The notes: a model not told the origin generated them from the letters alone. Positions 16,492 through 26,459 are shown, numbered from the stretch's first letter. The stretch: DNA of 64,000 nt from Mycolicibacterium sp. MU0050 (GCF_963378085.1 NZ_OY726395.1:5022001-5086000); one strand, 5' to 3'. A program made the numbers and translations.

Positions 16492-18504
16492 CTACCGGAG
16501 GCGGGCGCCCAGGACGGGGGCGAAGTCGGCGAACCAGTCCAACGCGGCCGGGTTGGCCGTGGCGTCGCGGTTTGCCACCTGATCCGGCGGGCGACCCAGC
16601 AGGATCTTGCGCACCGGGACCTCCATCTTCTTCCCGGACAGGGTGCGGGGCACCTCCGGTGTCGCGAAGACCTCGTCCGGCACGTGCCGGGGCGACACCC
16701 CGGCACGGATCGCCGCGAACAGTCGCGCCCGCAGGTCGGGCGGCACGGACTTCGCGTCCTCGTCGCGCAGCACGACGAACAGGGCCAGGTAGGACGGCCG
16801 GCCCAGATACTCGAGGTCGATGGCCAGCGAATCGACGATCTCCGGGTACTCCTCCACCACGCGATAGATCTCGCTGGTGCCCATCCGGATGCCCTGGCGG
16901 TTGATGGTGGAATCCGAGCGCCCGTAGATGACCCCGGTCACCGACTCCGGCCGCGGAATCAACCGCACCCAGTCGCCGTGCCGCCACAGACCGGGATAGG
17001 TCTCGAAATAGCTTTCGCGATAGCGCGTCCCGTCGTCGTCGCCCCAGAAGTACAGCGGCATCGAGGGCATGGGTTCGGTGACGACGAGTTCGCCCACCTC
17101 ATCCAGAAGTTCCCGGCCGGCGTCGTCCAGCGCGTGCGCCGCGACGCCGAGGCCGCGGCATTGCATCTCGCCGGCGTACACCGGGAGGACCGGGCACGAC
17201 GTCAGGAACGCCGCGCCCGGGTCGGTGCCGCCGGAGATGCCGGCCAGCAGCAGGTCCGCGTTGACATGCCGGTACACCCAGCGGTAGGCCTCGGGCGTCA
17301 ACGGCGATCCGGTGGACCCCAGGGTTCGGACCGCCGAGAGGTCATAGTCGTCGCCCGGCACCACACCGGCTTTGATGCAGGCCGACAGGTAGGCGGGGCT
17401 GGTGCCGAGGAAGGTGGCCCGCTCGCGCGCGGCGAAGTCGAACAGGGCCCCAGCATGCGGATGAGCGGGGTTGGCGTCCAGTTGCAACACCGTGCACCCA
17501 GCGACGAGGGTCACCACCGACAGGTTCCACATGATCCACCCGGTGGAGGTGAACCACAGGAAACGGTCGCCGTCACCGATGTCGAGGTGCAGCGCAGCGG
17601 ATTTCAGATTCTCCAGCAGGAATCCGCCGTGGCCGTGCACGATCGGCTTCGGCTTGCCGCTGGTGCCCGAGGAGTACACCACCCAGAGCGGATGCGCGAA
17701 CGGGACCGGCGTGAACTCCAGCGGCGCCGGGGCCGCCACCGCGTCGCCGAACGTCAGGGTCCGCACCGCGCCGGGTGCCCCGAAGTCCGGCGTGGGGTTC
17801 AGGTGCGGAACGAGGATCAACGTCTCCAGCGACGGCAGGCCTGCGGCGATGTCCCGCAGCACCTCCCGGCGGTCAAACGCCTTGCCGCCGTAACGATACC
17901 CGTCGACGGCGACGAGCACCTTGGGTTCGATCTGTTGGAAGCGGTCCAGCACGCCGGCGGCACCCATGTCGGGGGCGGCGCTCGACCACACCGCGCCGAG
18001 GCTGGTGGCGGCGAGCATCGCGACGATGGACTCGGGCACGTTGGGCAGGTAGGCCACCACCCGGTCGCCCTGCCGAACCCCGAGGCCCCGCAGCGTCGCG
18101 GCGAACGCAGCGACCTGTTCGCCGAGTTGCTGCCAGGACAACTCCATCCGCGGCCGCGACTCGGACTCACAGACCACCGCGGGCCGGTCGGCCCACTCGG
18201 GTTCGCGGGCCCGCCACAGCGACTGCTCGGCGTAGTTGACCAGGGCGCCGTCGAACCAGCGCGCCCCCGGCATCACGCGGCGGTCCAGCACGCGGTCATA
18301 TCCGCGGTGGGCGATGATGCCGGAGAAGTCCCAGATCGAGGCCCAGAAGGCTTCCAGTTCGGTGACCGACCAGCGCCAGAGGTCCTCGTAGCCGGCGAAG
18401 TCCAGCCCGCGCTCCTCGCGCAGCCAGCGCAGATATTTCGTGATCGGGGCGCTCTGGATCCGTTCTTCCGAGGGACGCCACAGCAGCTCGGCGGTGTCGG
18501 TCAC
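16492..18504 (-). CDS. Acetoacetate--CoA ligase
   Basis: A 670-residue ANL-superfamily ligase with the acetoacetyl-CoA synthetase type N-terminus (LLWRPSEERIQSAPITKYLRWL). It has the AMP-binding P-loop VVYSSGTSGKPKPIVHG, the TGWIMWN segment, and the C-terminal GRSDSTINRQGIRMGTSEIY and LSGKKMEVPVRKIL (the adenylation lysine). It activates acetoacetate to acetoacetyl-CoA for ketone-body use or lipid synthesis. It starts at GTG 18504, one base after the stop of the fadD-like gene upstream (18506), so they share an operon. Confidence 0.92.
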   Translation of the reverse strand: MTDTAELLWRPSEERIQSAPITKYLRWLREERGLDFAGYEDLWRWSVTELEAFWASIWDFSGIIAHRGYDRVLDRRVMPGARWFDGALVNYAEQSLWRAREPEWADRPAVVCESESRPRMELSWQQLGEQVAAFAATLRGLGVRQGDRVVAYLPNVPESIVAMLAATSLGAVWSSAAPDMGAAGVLDRFQQIEPKVLVAVDGYRYGGKAFDRREVLRDIAAGLPSLETLILVPHLNPTPDFGAPGAVRTLTFGDAVAAPAPLEFTPVPFAHPLWVVYSSGTSGKPKPIVHGHGGFLLENLKSAALHLDIGDGDRFLWFTSTGWIMWNLSVVTLVAGCTVLQLDANPAHPHAGALFDFAARERATFLGTSPAYLSACIKAGVVPGDDYDLSAVRTLGSTGSPLTPEAYRWVYRHVNADLLLAGISGGTDPGAAFLTSCPVLPVYAGEMQCRGLGVAAHALDDAGRELLDEVGELVVTEPMPSMPLYFWGDDDGTRYRESYFETYPGLWRHGDWVRLIPRPESVTGVIYGRSDSTINRQGIRMGTSEIYRVVEEYPEIVDSLAIDLEYLGRPSYLALFVVLRDEDAKSVPPDLRARLFAAIRAGVSPRHVPDEVFATPEVPRTLSGKKMEVPVRKILLGRPPDQVANRDATANPAALDWFADFAPVLGARLR

Positions 18505-18505
18505 G

Positions 18506-20082
18506 TCATCCCTCCGAGCCTTCGAGAACCTGTTCGCGCAGCGGGGCTTTGAGCACCTTGCCGGAGGCGTTGCGCGGCAGCGCGTCGATGATCACCACCT
18601 TCGTCGGCTTCTTGTAGGACGCCAACCGCGTCGAGGCGAACTCGATGAGATCCGCGGGACTCGGCGGAGCGGCCGGGTCGCGGGGTACCACCACCGCGAC
18701 CGGGGTCTCACCCCACTTGGGGTGGGGGCTGCCGACCACGGCGACCTCGTGCACGTTCGGATGGTCGGCGATCGCCGCTTCCACCTCACCGCAGTAGACG
18801 TTCTCGCCGCCGGAGATGATCATGTCCTTGAGCCGGTCGACGACGTAGAGGAAACCGTCCTCGTCGGCGCGGACCAGGTCGCCGGAGTGAAACCAGCCGC
18901 CGTGGAACGCCTTTGCGGTCTCCTGCGGGTTGTCCCAGTAGCCGAGCATGGTCTGCGGCCCGCGGTACACGATCTCGCCGACGGCCCCCCGGGGCACGTC
19001 GTTCATCTCGTCGTCCACGATCCGCACGTCGACCAGCGGCACCGGTTTGCCGATCGACCCCAGCTTCTCGAGGGCGTCGCTGCCGTCGAGAACCGTTGTC
19101 ACCGGCGACATCTCGGTTTGGCCGAACGTGCACACGTTGGCCGCGTCCGGAAACGCCGTGGCCATGGCGCGCAGGATGGCCGTTGAGGCGGGTGCCGCAC
19201 CCCAGGAGATGGTGCGCAGCCGCAGCCGGCGGTCCGGGATCGACGGGCTGGCGCACACCGCCTGCCACTGGGTGGGCACCAGGAAGGCGTTGGTGACGCC
19301 CTCGGCCTCGAGGAGGTCCAGAAACTGCTCGGGGTCGAAGGCGCCGGTGGGCGTGATGACGGTCGGATAGCCGAAGATCAGATCCGGCACCAGGGCGCCG
19401 ATGGCCGCAATATGGAACATCGGCGACGTGACCGCGACCACCTCGTCGTTGCGCACCAGCCGGAAAGCCCTTGCCAGGGTGAGGGTTTGGCCCAGCAGGT
19501 TCTGGTAGGACAGCATCGCCCCCTTCGGCCGGCCGGTGGTTCCCGAGGTGTACATGATCAACGCGCAGGCACTCAGGTCGGTGGGCCCGCTGCCGGGGTG
19601 CGGGTCCGCGGCAGCGACGGCGGGCTCGTAGGTTTCGGCCCCGGGGCCGGCGCCGGCGCTTGCTCACCGACGACCAGGCACGCGACCGCGGAGTTCTGCG
19701 CGCGCACCCCGGCCACCAGCGGGGCCAGATGCTCTTCCACGATCACCGCACCGGCACCGGAGTTCTCCGCCAGAAAGGCCACCTCGGCCTCGACCAACCG
19801 GAAATTGACCGGTACCGCGATGGCGCCGAGCCGGTTGACCGCCACCAGAGCCTCGACGAACTCGGGACGATTGGTCAGCAGCAGCAGGACCCGGTCCCCG
19901 GCCCGGACGCCGCGGCCCTCGAGCGCCGTCGCCAGCCGCCGACTGCGCTCGTCTAGTTGCTGCCAGGTGGTGGTGGCTCCCCGGTATCGCAACGCGGCGC
20001 CGCCCGGGTTGCACCGCGCGTGCTTGCCCACCTGCGCGACCCAGGTCAGGGCCGTGTTCGGATGCATGATGTCCTCGGTCAC
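18506..20082 (-). pseudogene. Fatty-acid CoA ligase (fadD-like), frameshifted
   Basis: Two adjacent frames together make one acyl-CoA synthetase. The N-terminal piece (GTG at 20082 down to about 19640) has NTALTWVAQVGKHA and the AALRYRGATTTWQQL opening. The C-terminal piece (about 19640-18506) has MYTSGTTGRPKGAMLS, WGAAPAS, GQTEMS and the final NASGKVLKAPLRE. The frames differ by one missing base in a GC-rich run near 19635-19655; restoring it gives a normal 525-residue protein. It may be a real mutation or a base-calling error in the C/G run. It lies upstream of and is co-directional with acetoacetyl-CoA ligase. Confidence 0.8.
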
Positions 20083-20149
20083 CCCATCAGACTTTCATGA
20101 CCGGTGCGGCGCGGGGCGAAGTCCCGGATGAACGGCGCAGCCGGCCGCC

Positions 20150-20863
20150 CTACGGCGTGGGGAACTCCTCGACCACCGCCGAGGCCGCCTCCCCGATGAT
20201 CGCGCGCATCGCCCGCTCGGCCTGCCGTTCCTCACCCATCCTGATCGCGCGCGCCACCTCGTCGTGCAGGGCGATCGCCTCCAGGTTGGGCCGCTCCGGC
20301 ATCATCCCGTGCTGCGTGCGGCCGGTGAGTACCTCGGCGACCACCCCGTTGAGCGCCCGGAACATCTCGTTGCCGCTGGCCTCGAGCAGGGTCTGGTGAA
20401 ACAGCTTGTCCGCCACCAGGTAAGCGTCGAGATCGCCCGATCGCCCGTGCACCACCATGTCGGACACCGCGGTCGCCATGACCCGGCATTGATGCGGGCT
20501 CGCGCGCCGCGCCGCCAGGGCCGCTGCCGCTGGCTCGAACCCCAGCCGCAACTCCGACAGTGACACCAACTGGGCGGTGCGATCGCCGGCCTCCAGACGC
20601 CACCGGATCAACATCGGATCGAAGACGTTCCAGTTGGCGGCGGGCTGGACCGTGATCCCGACCCGCCGGCGCGATTCCACCATGCCCATCGATTCGAGCA
20701 CCCGGATCGCCTCGCGGGCGACGCTGCGCGAGACGCCGTGCTCGGCGCTCACCCCGTCCAGGTTGAGGACCCGCCCCGGCGGGTACTGGCCGGAGACGAT
20801 CGCGGTTCCCAACGCGGTCACCAGGCTGCTGTGCAGCGCGCCCACATTCGGCCGTTCGAGCAT
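20150..20863 (-). CDS. GntR/FadR-family regulator of the gluconate genes
   Basis: A 237-residue regulator. An N-terminal GntR winged helix (about 8-75; LDGVSAEHGVSRSVAREAIRVLESMGMV) is followed by an all-helical FCD ligand domain (about 95-230). The frame is open to 20998, but the ATG at 20863 gives the family-typical N-terminus. It is divergent from gluconokinase, with the dyads at 20923-20950 between them. That arrangement strongly suggests it represses the kinase-permease operon and responds to gluconate or 6-phosphogluconate. Confidence 0.88.
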   Translation of the reverse strand: MLERPNVGALHSSLVTALGTAIVSGQYPPGRVLNLDGVSAEHGVSRSVAREAIRVLESMGMVESRRRVGITVQPAANWNVFDPMLIRWRLEAGDRTAQLVSLSELRLGFEPAAAALAARRASPHQCRVMATAVSDMVVHGRSGDLDAYLVADKLFHQTLLEASGNEMFRALNGVVAEVLTGRTQHGMMPERPNLEAIALHDEVARAIRMGEERQAERAMRAIIGEAASAVVEEFPTP

Positions 20864-20922
20864 TAATAGATGATGCCAGAGGACTGAATGCCGCAGTAGC
20901 AACATCTGATTTTCGTCAAGCT

Positions 20923-20950
20923 CTTGCAATCGTATGCTTATTGCTGCAAG
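20923..20950. promoter_or_regulatory. Candidate GntR operator in the gntR-gntK divergent region
   Basis: Nested inverted repeats: CTTGCA (20923-20928) with TGCAAG (20945-20950), and inside them GCAAT (20926-20930) with ATTGC (20940-20944). The stretch is notably AT-rich for this genome and lies just upstream of gluconokinase. It fits a GntR-type operator overlapping the promoter. This is inference from symmetry and position. Confidence 0.45.
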
Positions 20951-20988
20951 CTGTGTGACAACCAGCACACCGATCAGGCGGAGGGCGC

Positions 20989-21504
20989 ATGCCGGCACCG
21001 ATCGTCGTCATGGGAGTTTCGGGCTCGGGGAAATCGACCGTCGGCGCCGCACTCGCTCAGCGACTACGGGTCCCGTTCGCGGATGCCGACGACTTTCATC
21101 CGCCGGCCAACATCGCCAAGATGACCGCCGGCGAGCCCCTCGACGACGACGACCGCCTGCCCTGGCTGGATTCGATCGGCGAGTGGCTGGCGCTGCACCG
21201 CGACGGCGGCGTGATGAGCTGCTCCGCCCTCAAACGCAAATACCGTGACCAGCTGCGCGGCCACTGCGCCCTGATCGAGTTCCTTCACCTCGAGGGCTCC
21301 GTCGAGGTGATCGGCCGGCGCCAGGCCAGCCGCCCCGGCCACTTCATGCCGGCGAGTCTGCTGGCCTCGCAGTTCGACACCCTCGAACCCTTGGAGGCCG
21401 ATGAACACGGGCTCGCCATCGATGTGGACCAGAGCATCGACGCCATCATCGAAAGTTACGTCCGCGCAACCGATTCCCACCCAGCCCAGCAGGAGGACCG
21501 ATGA
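20989..21504 (+). CDS. gntK: Gluconokinase
   Basis: A 171-residue P-loop kinase. It has Walker A GVSGSGKST at residues 9-17, the DADDFHPPANIAKMTAGEPLDDDDR segment typical of gluconokinases, CSALKRKYRDQLR, and GHFMPASLLASQFDTLE. Length and motifs match the GntK family. It phosphorylates gluconate to 6-phosphogluconate, feeding the pentose phosphate pathway. The GntP permease gene follows after 36 bp, forming a two-gene uptake/phosphorylation operon controlled by the divergent GntR. Confidence 0.93.
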   Translation: MPAPIVVMGVSGSGKSTVGAALAQRLRVPFADADDFHPPANIAKMTAGEPLDDDDRLPWLDSIGEWLALHRDGGVMSCSALKRKYRDQLRGHCALIEFLHLEGSVEVIGRRQASRPGHFMPASLLASQFDTLEPLEADEHGLAIDVDQSIDAIIESYVRATDSHPAQQEDR

Positions 21505-21540
21505 TCAGGGGCACTGGAAGCACCGAGGCGGGGAGGTCCC

Positions 21541-22974
21541 GTGGAGGCAATTGATCCGGCGTTCGGGACCACCACGCTCCTGCTGATCGCCGCGGGCGCG
21601 GTCGCGCTACTGCTCTTCCTGATCATCAAGGTGAAGCTGCACGCCTTCGTGGCGCTGGTACTGGTGAGCCTGCTGACCGCGCTGGCCGCCGGCATCCCCG
21701 TCGCCGAGGTGCCGGCCGCGTTGTCCTTCGGATTCTCCAACACATTGGGCTCGGTGGCACTGCTCGTCGGGTTCGGCGTCATGATCGGCCGGCTGCTCGA
21801 GATCACCGGCGGCGCACAGGTTCTCGCCGACACCCTGATCGGCCGGTTCGGCGAGAAACGGGCCCCGTTCGCGCTCGGTGTGGCCGCTTTGCTATTCGGC
21901 TTCCCGATCTTCTTCGACGCCGGCCTGGTCGTTTTCCTGCCGATCATCATGACGGTGGCGCGCCGGTTCGGCGGGTCGCTGCTGCTTTACGCGTTCCCTG
22001 CCGCGGGTGCCTTCGCCGCCATGCACGCGTTGGTCCCGCCCCATCCGGGTCCGGTGGCCGCGGCCGAGTTGCTCGGCGCCAACATCGGTCTCACGCTGAT
22101 CCTCGGCGTCCCGGTCGCCGTCGCGTCCTGGTACGTCGGCGCTTACCTGGTCTCTCAGGTCATCGGCCGGCGTATCCACGTCGACATCCCCACCACCTTG
22201 TTCGGTGAGATCAACGGCGGTCGCGACGACGACGGCACCGACGGCGGTGCATCCGGCGCAGACGGCGGCGTCGGCACCGCGACGCGGACGGCACCGGCGT
22301 TTCTCACCGTGCTCGGTGTGTTGATGCTGCCCTTCGTGCTGATCTCGTTCAACACCGTGCTCGACACCCTGATGACCGCCGGGGTCATCGAATCCGGCGC
22401 GACCTGGGCCGAGTACCTCAAGCTGCTCGGCACCACCTCGATTGCCCTGCTGATCACCGTGATCGTGGCGACGCTGGTACTCGGATTGCGCGGCCGGCCG
22501 ATGGCCACCGTCAGCGACATCCTGGACAACGCGCTGGGGCCCATCTGCGCGATCATCCTGATCACGGGTGCCGGCGGGATGTTCGGTGGCGTGCTGCGAC
22601 TCAGCGGCATCGGCGACGCCCTGAGCGGCTCGCTGTCGAACCTCGGCATGTCGCTGATCCTGCAGGCGTTCATCATCGCCACGCTGCTGCGCGTCGCGCA
22701 GGGTTCGGCCACCGTCGCGTTGACGACGACGGCCGGCCTGCTCAGCGCGGCCGTGGCAGCCGCGGATCTGAGCAATGTTCAGCTTGTCGCGCTGGTCATG
22801 GCGATCGCCGCCGGCGCCACGGTGCTGTCGCACGTCAACGACTCCGGCTTCTGGTTGGTCAGCCGATTCTTCGGGATGGACGTCAAGACCACCCTCAAGA
22901 CCTGGACCGTCATGGAGACGACGTTGGGCCTCAGTGCCTTTGCGATCAGCCTGGGGTTGTGGGCCATCGCCTGA
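21541..22974 (+). CDS. gntP: Gluconate permease, GntP family
   Basis: A 477-residue integral membrane protein starting with GTG. It has about 12 hydrophobic segments and the GntP-family motifs FGFPIFFDAGLVVFLPI and HALVPPHPGPVAAAELLGAN. The C-terminal VLSHVNDSGFWLVSRFFGMD is also characteristic of the family. A hydrophilic Asp/Gly-rich loop sits at about residues 225-250. It is a proton symporter for gluconate or related sugar acids. It follows gluconokinase in one operon, which supports gluconate as the substrate. Confidence 0.93.
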   Translation: MEAIDPAFGTTTLLLIAAGAVALLLFLIIKVKLHAFVALVLVSLLTALAAGIPVAEVPAALSFGFSNTLGSVALLVGFGVMIGRLLEITGGAQVLADTLIGRFGEKRAPFALGVAALLFGFPIFFDAGLVVFLPIIMTVARRFGGSLLLYAFPAAGAFAAMHALVPPHPGPVAAAELLGANIGLTLILGVPVAVASWYVGAYLVSQVIGRRIHVDIPTTLFGEINGGRDDDGTDGGASGADGGVGTATRTAPAFLTVLGVLMLPFVLISFNTVLDTLMTAGVIESGATWAEYLKLLGTTSIALLITVIVATLVLGLRGRPMATVSDILDNALGPICAIILITGAGGMFGGVLRLSGIGDALSGSLSNLGMSLILQAFIIATLLRVAQGSATVALTTTAGLLSAAVAAADLSNVQLVALVMAIAAGATVLSHVNDSGFWLVSRFFGMDVKTTLKTWTVMETTLGLSAFAISLGLWAIA

Positions 22975-22997
22975 GCCGGCCGCGACAGGAGTAAGTC

Positions 22998-23459
22998 ATG
23001 GCTCGCAAAATCGCCACGAACACCACCGTGGACCTCGACGGCTTGCTGCGCTTCGTCAGGCCGCGCCACCGGATGATCCTGCTGACCCGACGCCGCGACG
23101 GCACAACGCAGGCCTCCCCCGTCACCGGCGGCGTCGACGACTCCGGGCGACTTGTGATCGCCACGTACCCCCAACGCGCCAAGACGCGCAACGCGCGCGC
23201 CCGTCCCGACGTCAGCGTCGTCGTACTGTCCGACGACTGGAACGGCGAGTGGGTCCAGATCGACGGCTCCGCGGAGATCATCGACGCCGTCGAGGACGTC
23301 GAACCCTTCGTCGAGTACTTTCGCAACATCTCCGGCGAGCACTCGGACTGGGACGAGTACCGGCAGGCCATGCGCGATCAAGGCAAGTCGCTGCTGCGGA
23401 TCACGCCCACGCGGTGGGGCCCGGTGGCGACAGGGGGCTTTCCGCCGGAACTGGCGTAA
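22998..23459 (+). CDS. PPOX-class F420-dependent oxidoreductase/enzyme
   Basis: A 153-residue split-barrel protein with the flavin/F420-binding pattern of the mycobacterial Rv1155-like group (LLTRRRDGTTQASPVTGGVD, KTRNARARPDVSVVVLSD, GEWVQIDGSAEIID). It ends with ITPTRWGPVATGGFPPEL. It probably binds F420H2 and reduces an unknown substrate. It lies 23 bp after the GntP gene and may be read through from that operon, though no functional link to gluconate is apparent. The ATG is preceded by a GACAGGAG-like ribosome site. Confidence 0.85.
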   Translation: MARKIATNTTVDLDGLLRFVRPRHRMILLTRRRDGTTQASPVTGGVDDSGRLVIATYPQRAKTRNARARPDVSVVVLSDDWNGEWVQIDGSAEIIDAVEDVEPFVEYFRNISGEHSDWDEYRQAMRDQGKSLLRITPTRWGPVATGGFPPELA

Positions 23460-23504
23460 GGCTCAACGGTCGTAACACGGGGCCTGCTCGGCTCGGTGCC
23501 CCAT

Positions 23505-24404
23505 TCAGACGAGCTCAGAGGCGACCGCCCGCAACGCCGCAACCACGGCGCGGGCAGCCTCGTCGGGCTGGACGGCGGTGACGGCCACCGTGCGGCGCCC
23601 CGCCCATGCCGGGTCGTCGACGCGGACACAGTGCACACCGGCCGGCACCGCCTGCGCCGACAACGACGGCAGCAGACACACCCCGAGACCTGCTCCCACC
23701 AGGCCGAGCCGGGCGTGCCAGCTGCGCACGCGGAAGCCGATCACCGGATCGGTAAGGGTGGGCCAAGCGGCGAATTGTGGATCTCCCGCCGAACCTGTTC
23801 CCGCGATCCATCTTTCGTCGACCAATTCGCCGACGGCGACTTCTGCGCGGCCAGAAAGGCGATGTCCCTCCGGCACCGCGACGCAGAGATCTCCGGCGTA
23901 CACACGGTGCTGACGAAGCCCGTCGAGGTCGTAATCCGGTAGGCCGCTGCCTGTGCCGATCACCGCCACGTCGAGGCGCCGGCCCCGGGCGTCCCGCAGC
24001 AGCGAGGGTGTGGCGGACTCCGTCAATGTCACGACCAATGCTGGGTGGTCGACCGCCAGACGCGCTACGGTCCGCGGCACCAGCACCGCCATCGCGGCTG
24101 GGAACGCGCCCAGCGAAACGCGCCCGGCGAGCTTGTCTCCCAAAGCGCTCAGGTCGTGGTGCAGGGAGCCGACGGCCCCGAGGATGCGCGCAGCGTGCTC
24201 GACCATACGGGCACCGGCGGGAGTCGCGCTGACGCCACGCGGCTCCCGAACAAACAGCCGGTAGCCCACTGCCGATTCCATCGCCGCCACTTGCCGGGAC
24301 ACCGCGGGCTGCGAATAACCGAGCGAAAGCGCGGCGGCCGTGAATGATCCGTGCAGCGCGATCTCGCGACACACGCGCAGCCCCTCCAACGTCACTTCGG
24401 CCAT
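23505..24404 (-). CDS. LysR-family transcriptional regulator
   Basis: A 299-residue LysR protein with an N-terminal winged helix (residues 3-65; HGSFTAAALSLGYSQPAVSRQVAAME) and a full two-lobed effector domain (LSLGAFPAAMAVLVPRTVARL and onward). Length is normal. It is divergent from the SDR gene at 24521. The 116-bp intergenic region carries a CATAC-AGA-GTATG dyad and a T-N11-A match, so the SDR gene is the likely target. Confidence 0.9.
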   Translation of the reverse strand: MAEVTLEGLRVCREIALHGSFTAAALSLGYSQPAVSRQVAAMESAVGYRLFVREPRGVSATPAGARMVEHAARILGAVGSLHHDLSALGDKLAGRVSLGAFPAAMAVLVPRTVARLAVDHPALVVTLTESATPSLLRDARGRRLDVAVIGTGSGLPDYDLDGLRQHRVYAGDLCVAVPEGHRLSGRAEVAVGELVDERWIAGTGSAGDPQFAAWPTLTDPVIGFRVRSWHARLGLVGAGLGVCLLPSLSAQAVPAGVHCVRVDDPAWAGRRTVAVTAVQPDEAARAVVAALRAVASELV

Positions 24405-24450
24405 GCCTCACCGTACCCATGTGAGCTTCGGATGGGTGTGCACCGAAATA

Positions 24451-24465
24451 TGCATACAGAGTATG
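24451..24465. promoter_or_regulatory. Candidate LysR box
   Basis: A perfect CATAC-AGA-GTATG dyad (24453-24465) overlaps a T-N11-A pattern (T at 24451, A at 24463) in the LysR-SDR divergent region. This is the classic form of a LysR-type binding site. Binding is inferred from form and place. Confidence 0.45.
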
Positions 24466-24520
24466 GAGTACGGGCACCACCCCGCCGCGTTGTCCCCACA
24501 GGACGACGGAAGGAATCAGC

Positions 24521-25336
24521 ATGGCAAAGACATGGTTCATCACAGGCGCCTCGCGGGGGATGGGCCGCGAACTCGTAGAGCAGACCCTGCGTCGCGGTGA
24601 CTCGGTGGCGGCGACTCTGCGCCGGCCTGAGCAACTCGACGATCTCGCGCAGCGCTACGGCGACCGACTGTGGCGACGGGCGCTCGACGTCACCGACGCG
24701 GCTGCGGTGCGCGCGGTGGTCCACGAGGCCTTCGCCGCCCTCGGCCGCATCGACGTCATCGTGTCCAACGCCGGCTACGGGGTGTTCGCCGCCGCCGAGG
24801 ACCTCACCGACATCCAGATCGACCAGATGATCGAGACCAACCTCTCGGGATCCATCCACCTCGCACGCGCGGTACTGCCGCATCTTCGCGCGCAGTCGGG
24901 CGGGTTACTGATGCAGATGTCGAGTATGGGCGGCCACATCACGTTTCCTGGCTTCGCGCTCTACCACGTGACGAAGTGGGGCATCGAGGGTTTCTACGAT
25001 GCACTGGCCAGCGAGGTGGAACCCTTCGGCATCCACACCACCCTCGTCGAACCCGGCGTCGTCCGCACCGGGTTCTTCGACGCGGCCGAGCAAGTGCGGC
25101 CGAGTGCGCCCTATCGAAGCGGGCCCGCCGATCGGGCGGTGCCGACACCGGAGGAGATGCCGGTGAGCCCCGTGCGCGCCGTCGCGGCGATCATCCGGGC
25201 TGCGGACTCCGGCCGGCCGCCGCGAAGACTGGTGCTCGGCACCGATGCGTGGGTGTTGATAACCGACGCTTTGAGTCGGCGCCTGGTGGAGGTGGCCGGC
25301 CAGCGCGACAACGCCGCCACGGCGGACTTCGCCTGA
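24521..25336 (+). CDS. Short-chain dehydrogenase/reductase (LysR-linked)
   Basis: A 271-residue SDR. It has an N-terminal WFITGASRGMG cofactor motif, VSNAGYG, an active-site MSSMGG Ser region and YHVTKWGIEGF with the Tyr-x3-Lys pair. The C-terminus (LVLGTDAWVLITDAL) is typical of SDR oxidoreductases of unknown substrate related to ketoreductases. It has its own promoter facing the LysR gene; a GACGGAAGGA ribosome site precedes the ATG. Confidence 0.9.
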   Translation: MAKTWFITGASRGMGRELVEQTLRRGDSVAATLRRPEQLDDLAQRYGDRLWRRALDVTDAAAVRAVVHEAFAALGRIDVIVSNAGYGVFAAAEDLTDIQIDQMIETNLSGSIHLARAVLPHLRAQSGGLLMQMSSMGGHITFPGFALYHVTKWGIEGFYDALASEVEPFGIHTTLVEPGVVRTGFFDAAEQVRPSAPYRSGPADRAVPTPEEMPVSPVRAVAAIIRAADSGRPPRRLVLGTDAWVLITDALSRRLVEVAGQRDNAATADFA

Positions 25337-25468
25337 CCAGGCGGGGAACCGGACCGGACGCCCACGCAGCCAGGCGGGGTTCAGGACCCGGACGCCTCCC
25401 TGATCGGCGCAGACCTCCGCGTGGCGCGGCTCGGCGGTGTCCCACCGGAGATCGGGGGGCCGCGGCTC

Positions 25469-26431
25469 CTACCCCACGCCACCCATCGGCTCGCGGTCGT
25501 GCGCCGTCGCGGCGCGCCTGAACTCGCTGGGATTGACTCCCTTGGTGCGCTTGAAGGCCGCGCTGAACCCGAACGGATCGCTGTACCCCACGCTGCGCGC
25601 AATTTCGCCGATGGTCATGGTCGCCCGGTCCACCAGCAGGTCCGCCGCCAGCGCCATGCGCCAGCGGGTGAGGTAGGCCAACGGCGGTTCCCCGACCTGG
25701 TCGGCGAACCGCTTGGCCAGCGTCGAGCGGGAGACCCCGATACGGGCCGCAAGTGACGAGACCGACCATGGCGCAGCGGGTTCGGCGTGCAGGAGGCGCA
25801 GCGCCTCGCCGGCGACCGGGTCACGCTGGGCCGCCCACCACGCGGGCGGTTGGCCACCGGGCCGGTCGAACCACTCACGCAGCGTGCACACCAGCATCCA
25901 ATCCAGCAGCCGGTCGAGCACGACCTGCTGTCCCGGGGCGTCGATGGCAACCTCCGCGGCCAAGTGGTCGAGTACTGCGTCCCCGGTGCCGCCGGCGCTC
26001 ACCCGCAACACCGCCGGGAGTGCGTCGAGCAGCCGGCGGCTGATCTCGCCGCGCACGGGGTAGGCGCCGACGATCAACACCGTGCCGCCCTCGACGGTTT
26101 CACCGTTGTCCATCCAGCCCCGTCGGTAACGGGTGCCTCCCTCCTCGAGGGTGGTACAGAACTCGCCACACGCCTCCGGCTCGGCTTTGGTCCCGATCTC
26201 GTCGACGAAACTGAAGGTCCCCGGTCCGCGTACCACCGCGGACTCATAGGCAGAAATGTGCTCGGGCGGGCCATCCTCGGGCACAACCCATCCCGACCCG
26301 CTGAGCAGTGTGCACAGGGTCAACGGTGCGCCGTCGACGAAGTTCAACGCAAACGGTGGAGACAGGGTCGCCCGACTGAAAACCGAGCCGTGGGCGCGCA
26401 CCTCGCGAAACACATCGCCGAATTGGTCCAC
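25469..26431 (-). CDS. AraC-family regulator with cupin-type sensor domain
   Basis: A 320-residue AraC regulator. Residues about 1-190 form an AraC_binding/cupin-6 type domain (FALNFVDGAPLTLCTLLSGSGWVV and GETVEGGTVLIVGAYPVRGE). The C-terminal 100 residues hold two helix-turn-helix motifs (SSLAARIGVSRSTLAKRFADQVG and IGEIARSVGYSDPFGFSAAFKRT). It converges with the SDR gene at 25336 and may regulate that gene, or itself. The inducer is unknown. Confidence 0.88.
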   Translation of the reverse strand: MDQFGDVFREVRAHGSVFSRATLSPPFALNFVDGAPLTLCTLLSGSGWVVPEDGPPEHISAYESAVVRGPGTFSFVDEIGTKAEPEACGEFCTTLEEGGTRYRRGWMDNGETVEGGTVLIVGAYPVRGEISRRLLDALPAVLRVSAGGTGDAVLDHLAAEVAIDAPGQQVVLDRLLDWMLVCTLREWFDRPGGQPPAWWAAQRDPVAGEALRLLHAEPAAPWSVSSLAARIGVSRSTLAKRFADQVGEPPLAYLTRWRMALAADLLVDRATMTIGEIARSVGYSDPFGFSAAFKRTKGVNPSEFRRAATAHDREPMGGVG

Positions 26432-26459
26432 CCGACCAGGCTACTGACAATCGACCGCC

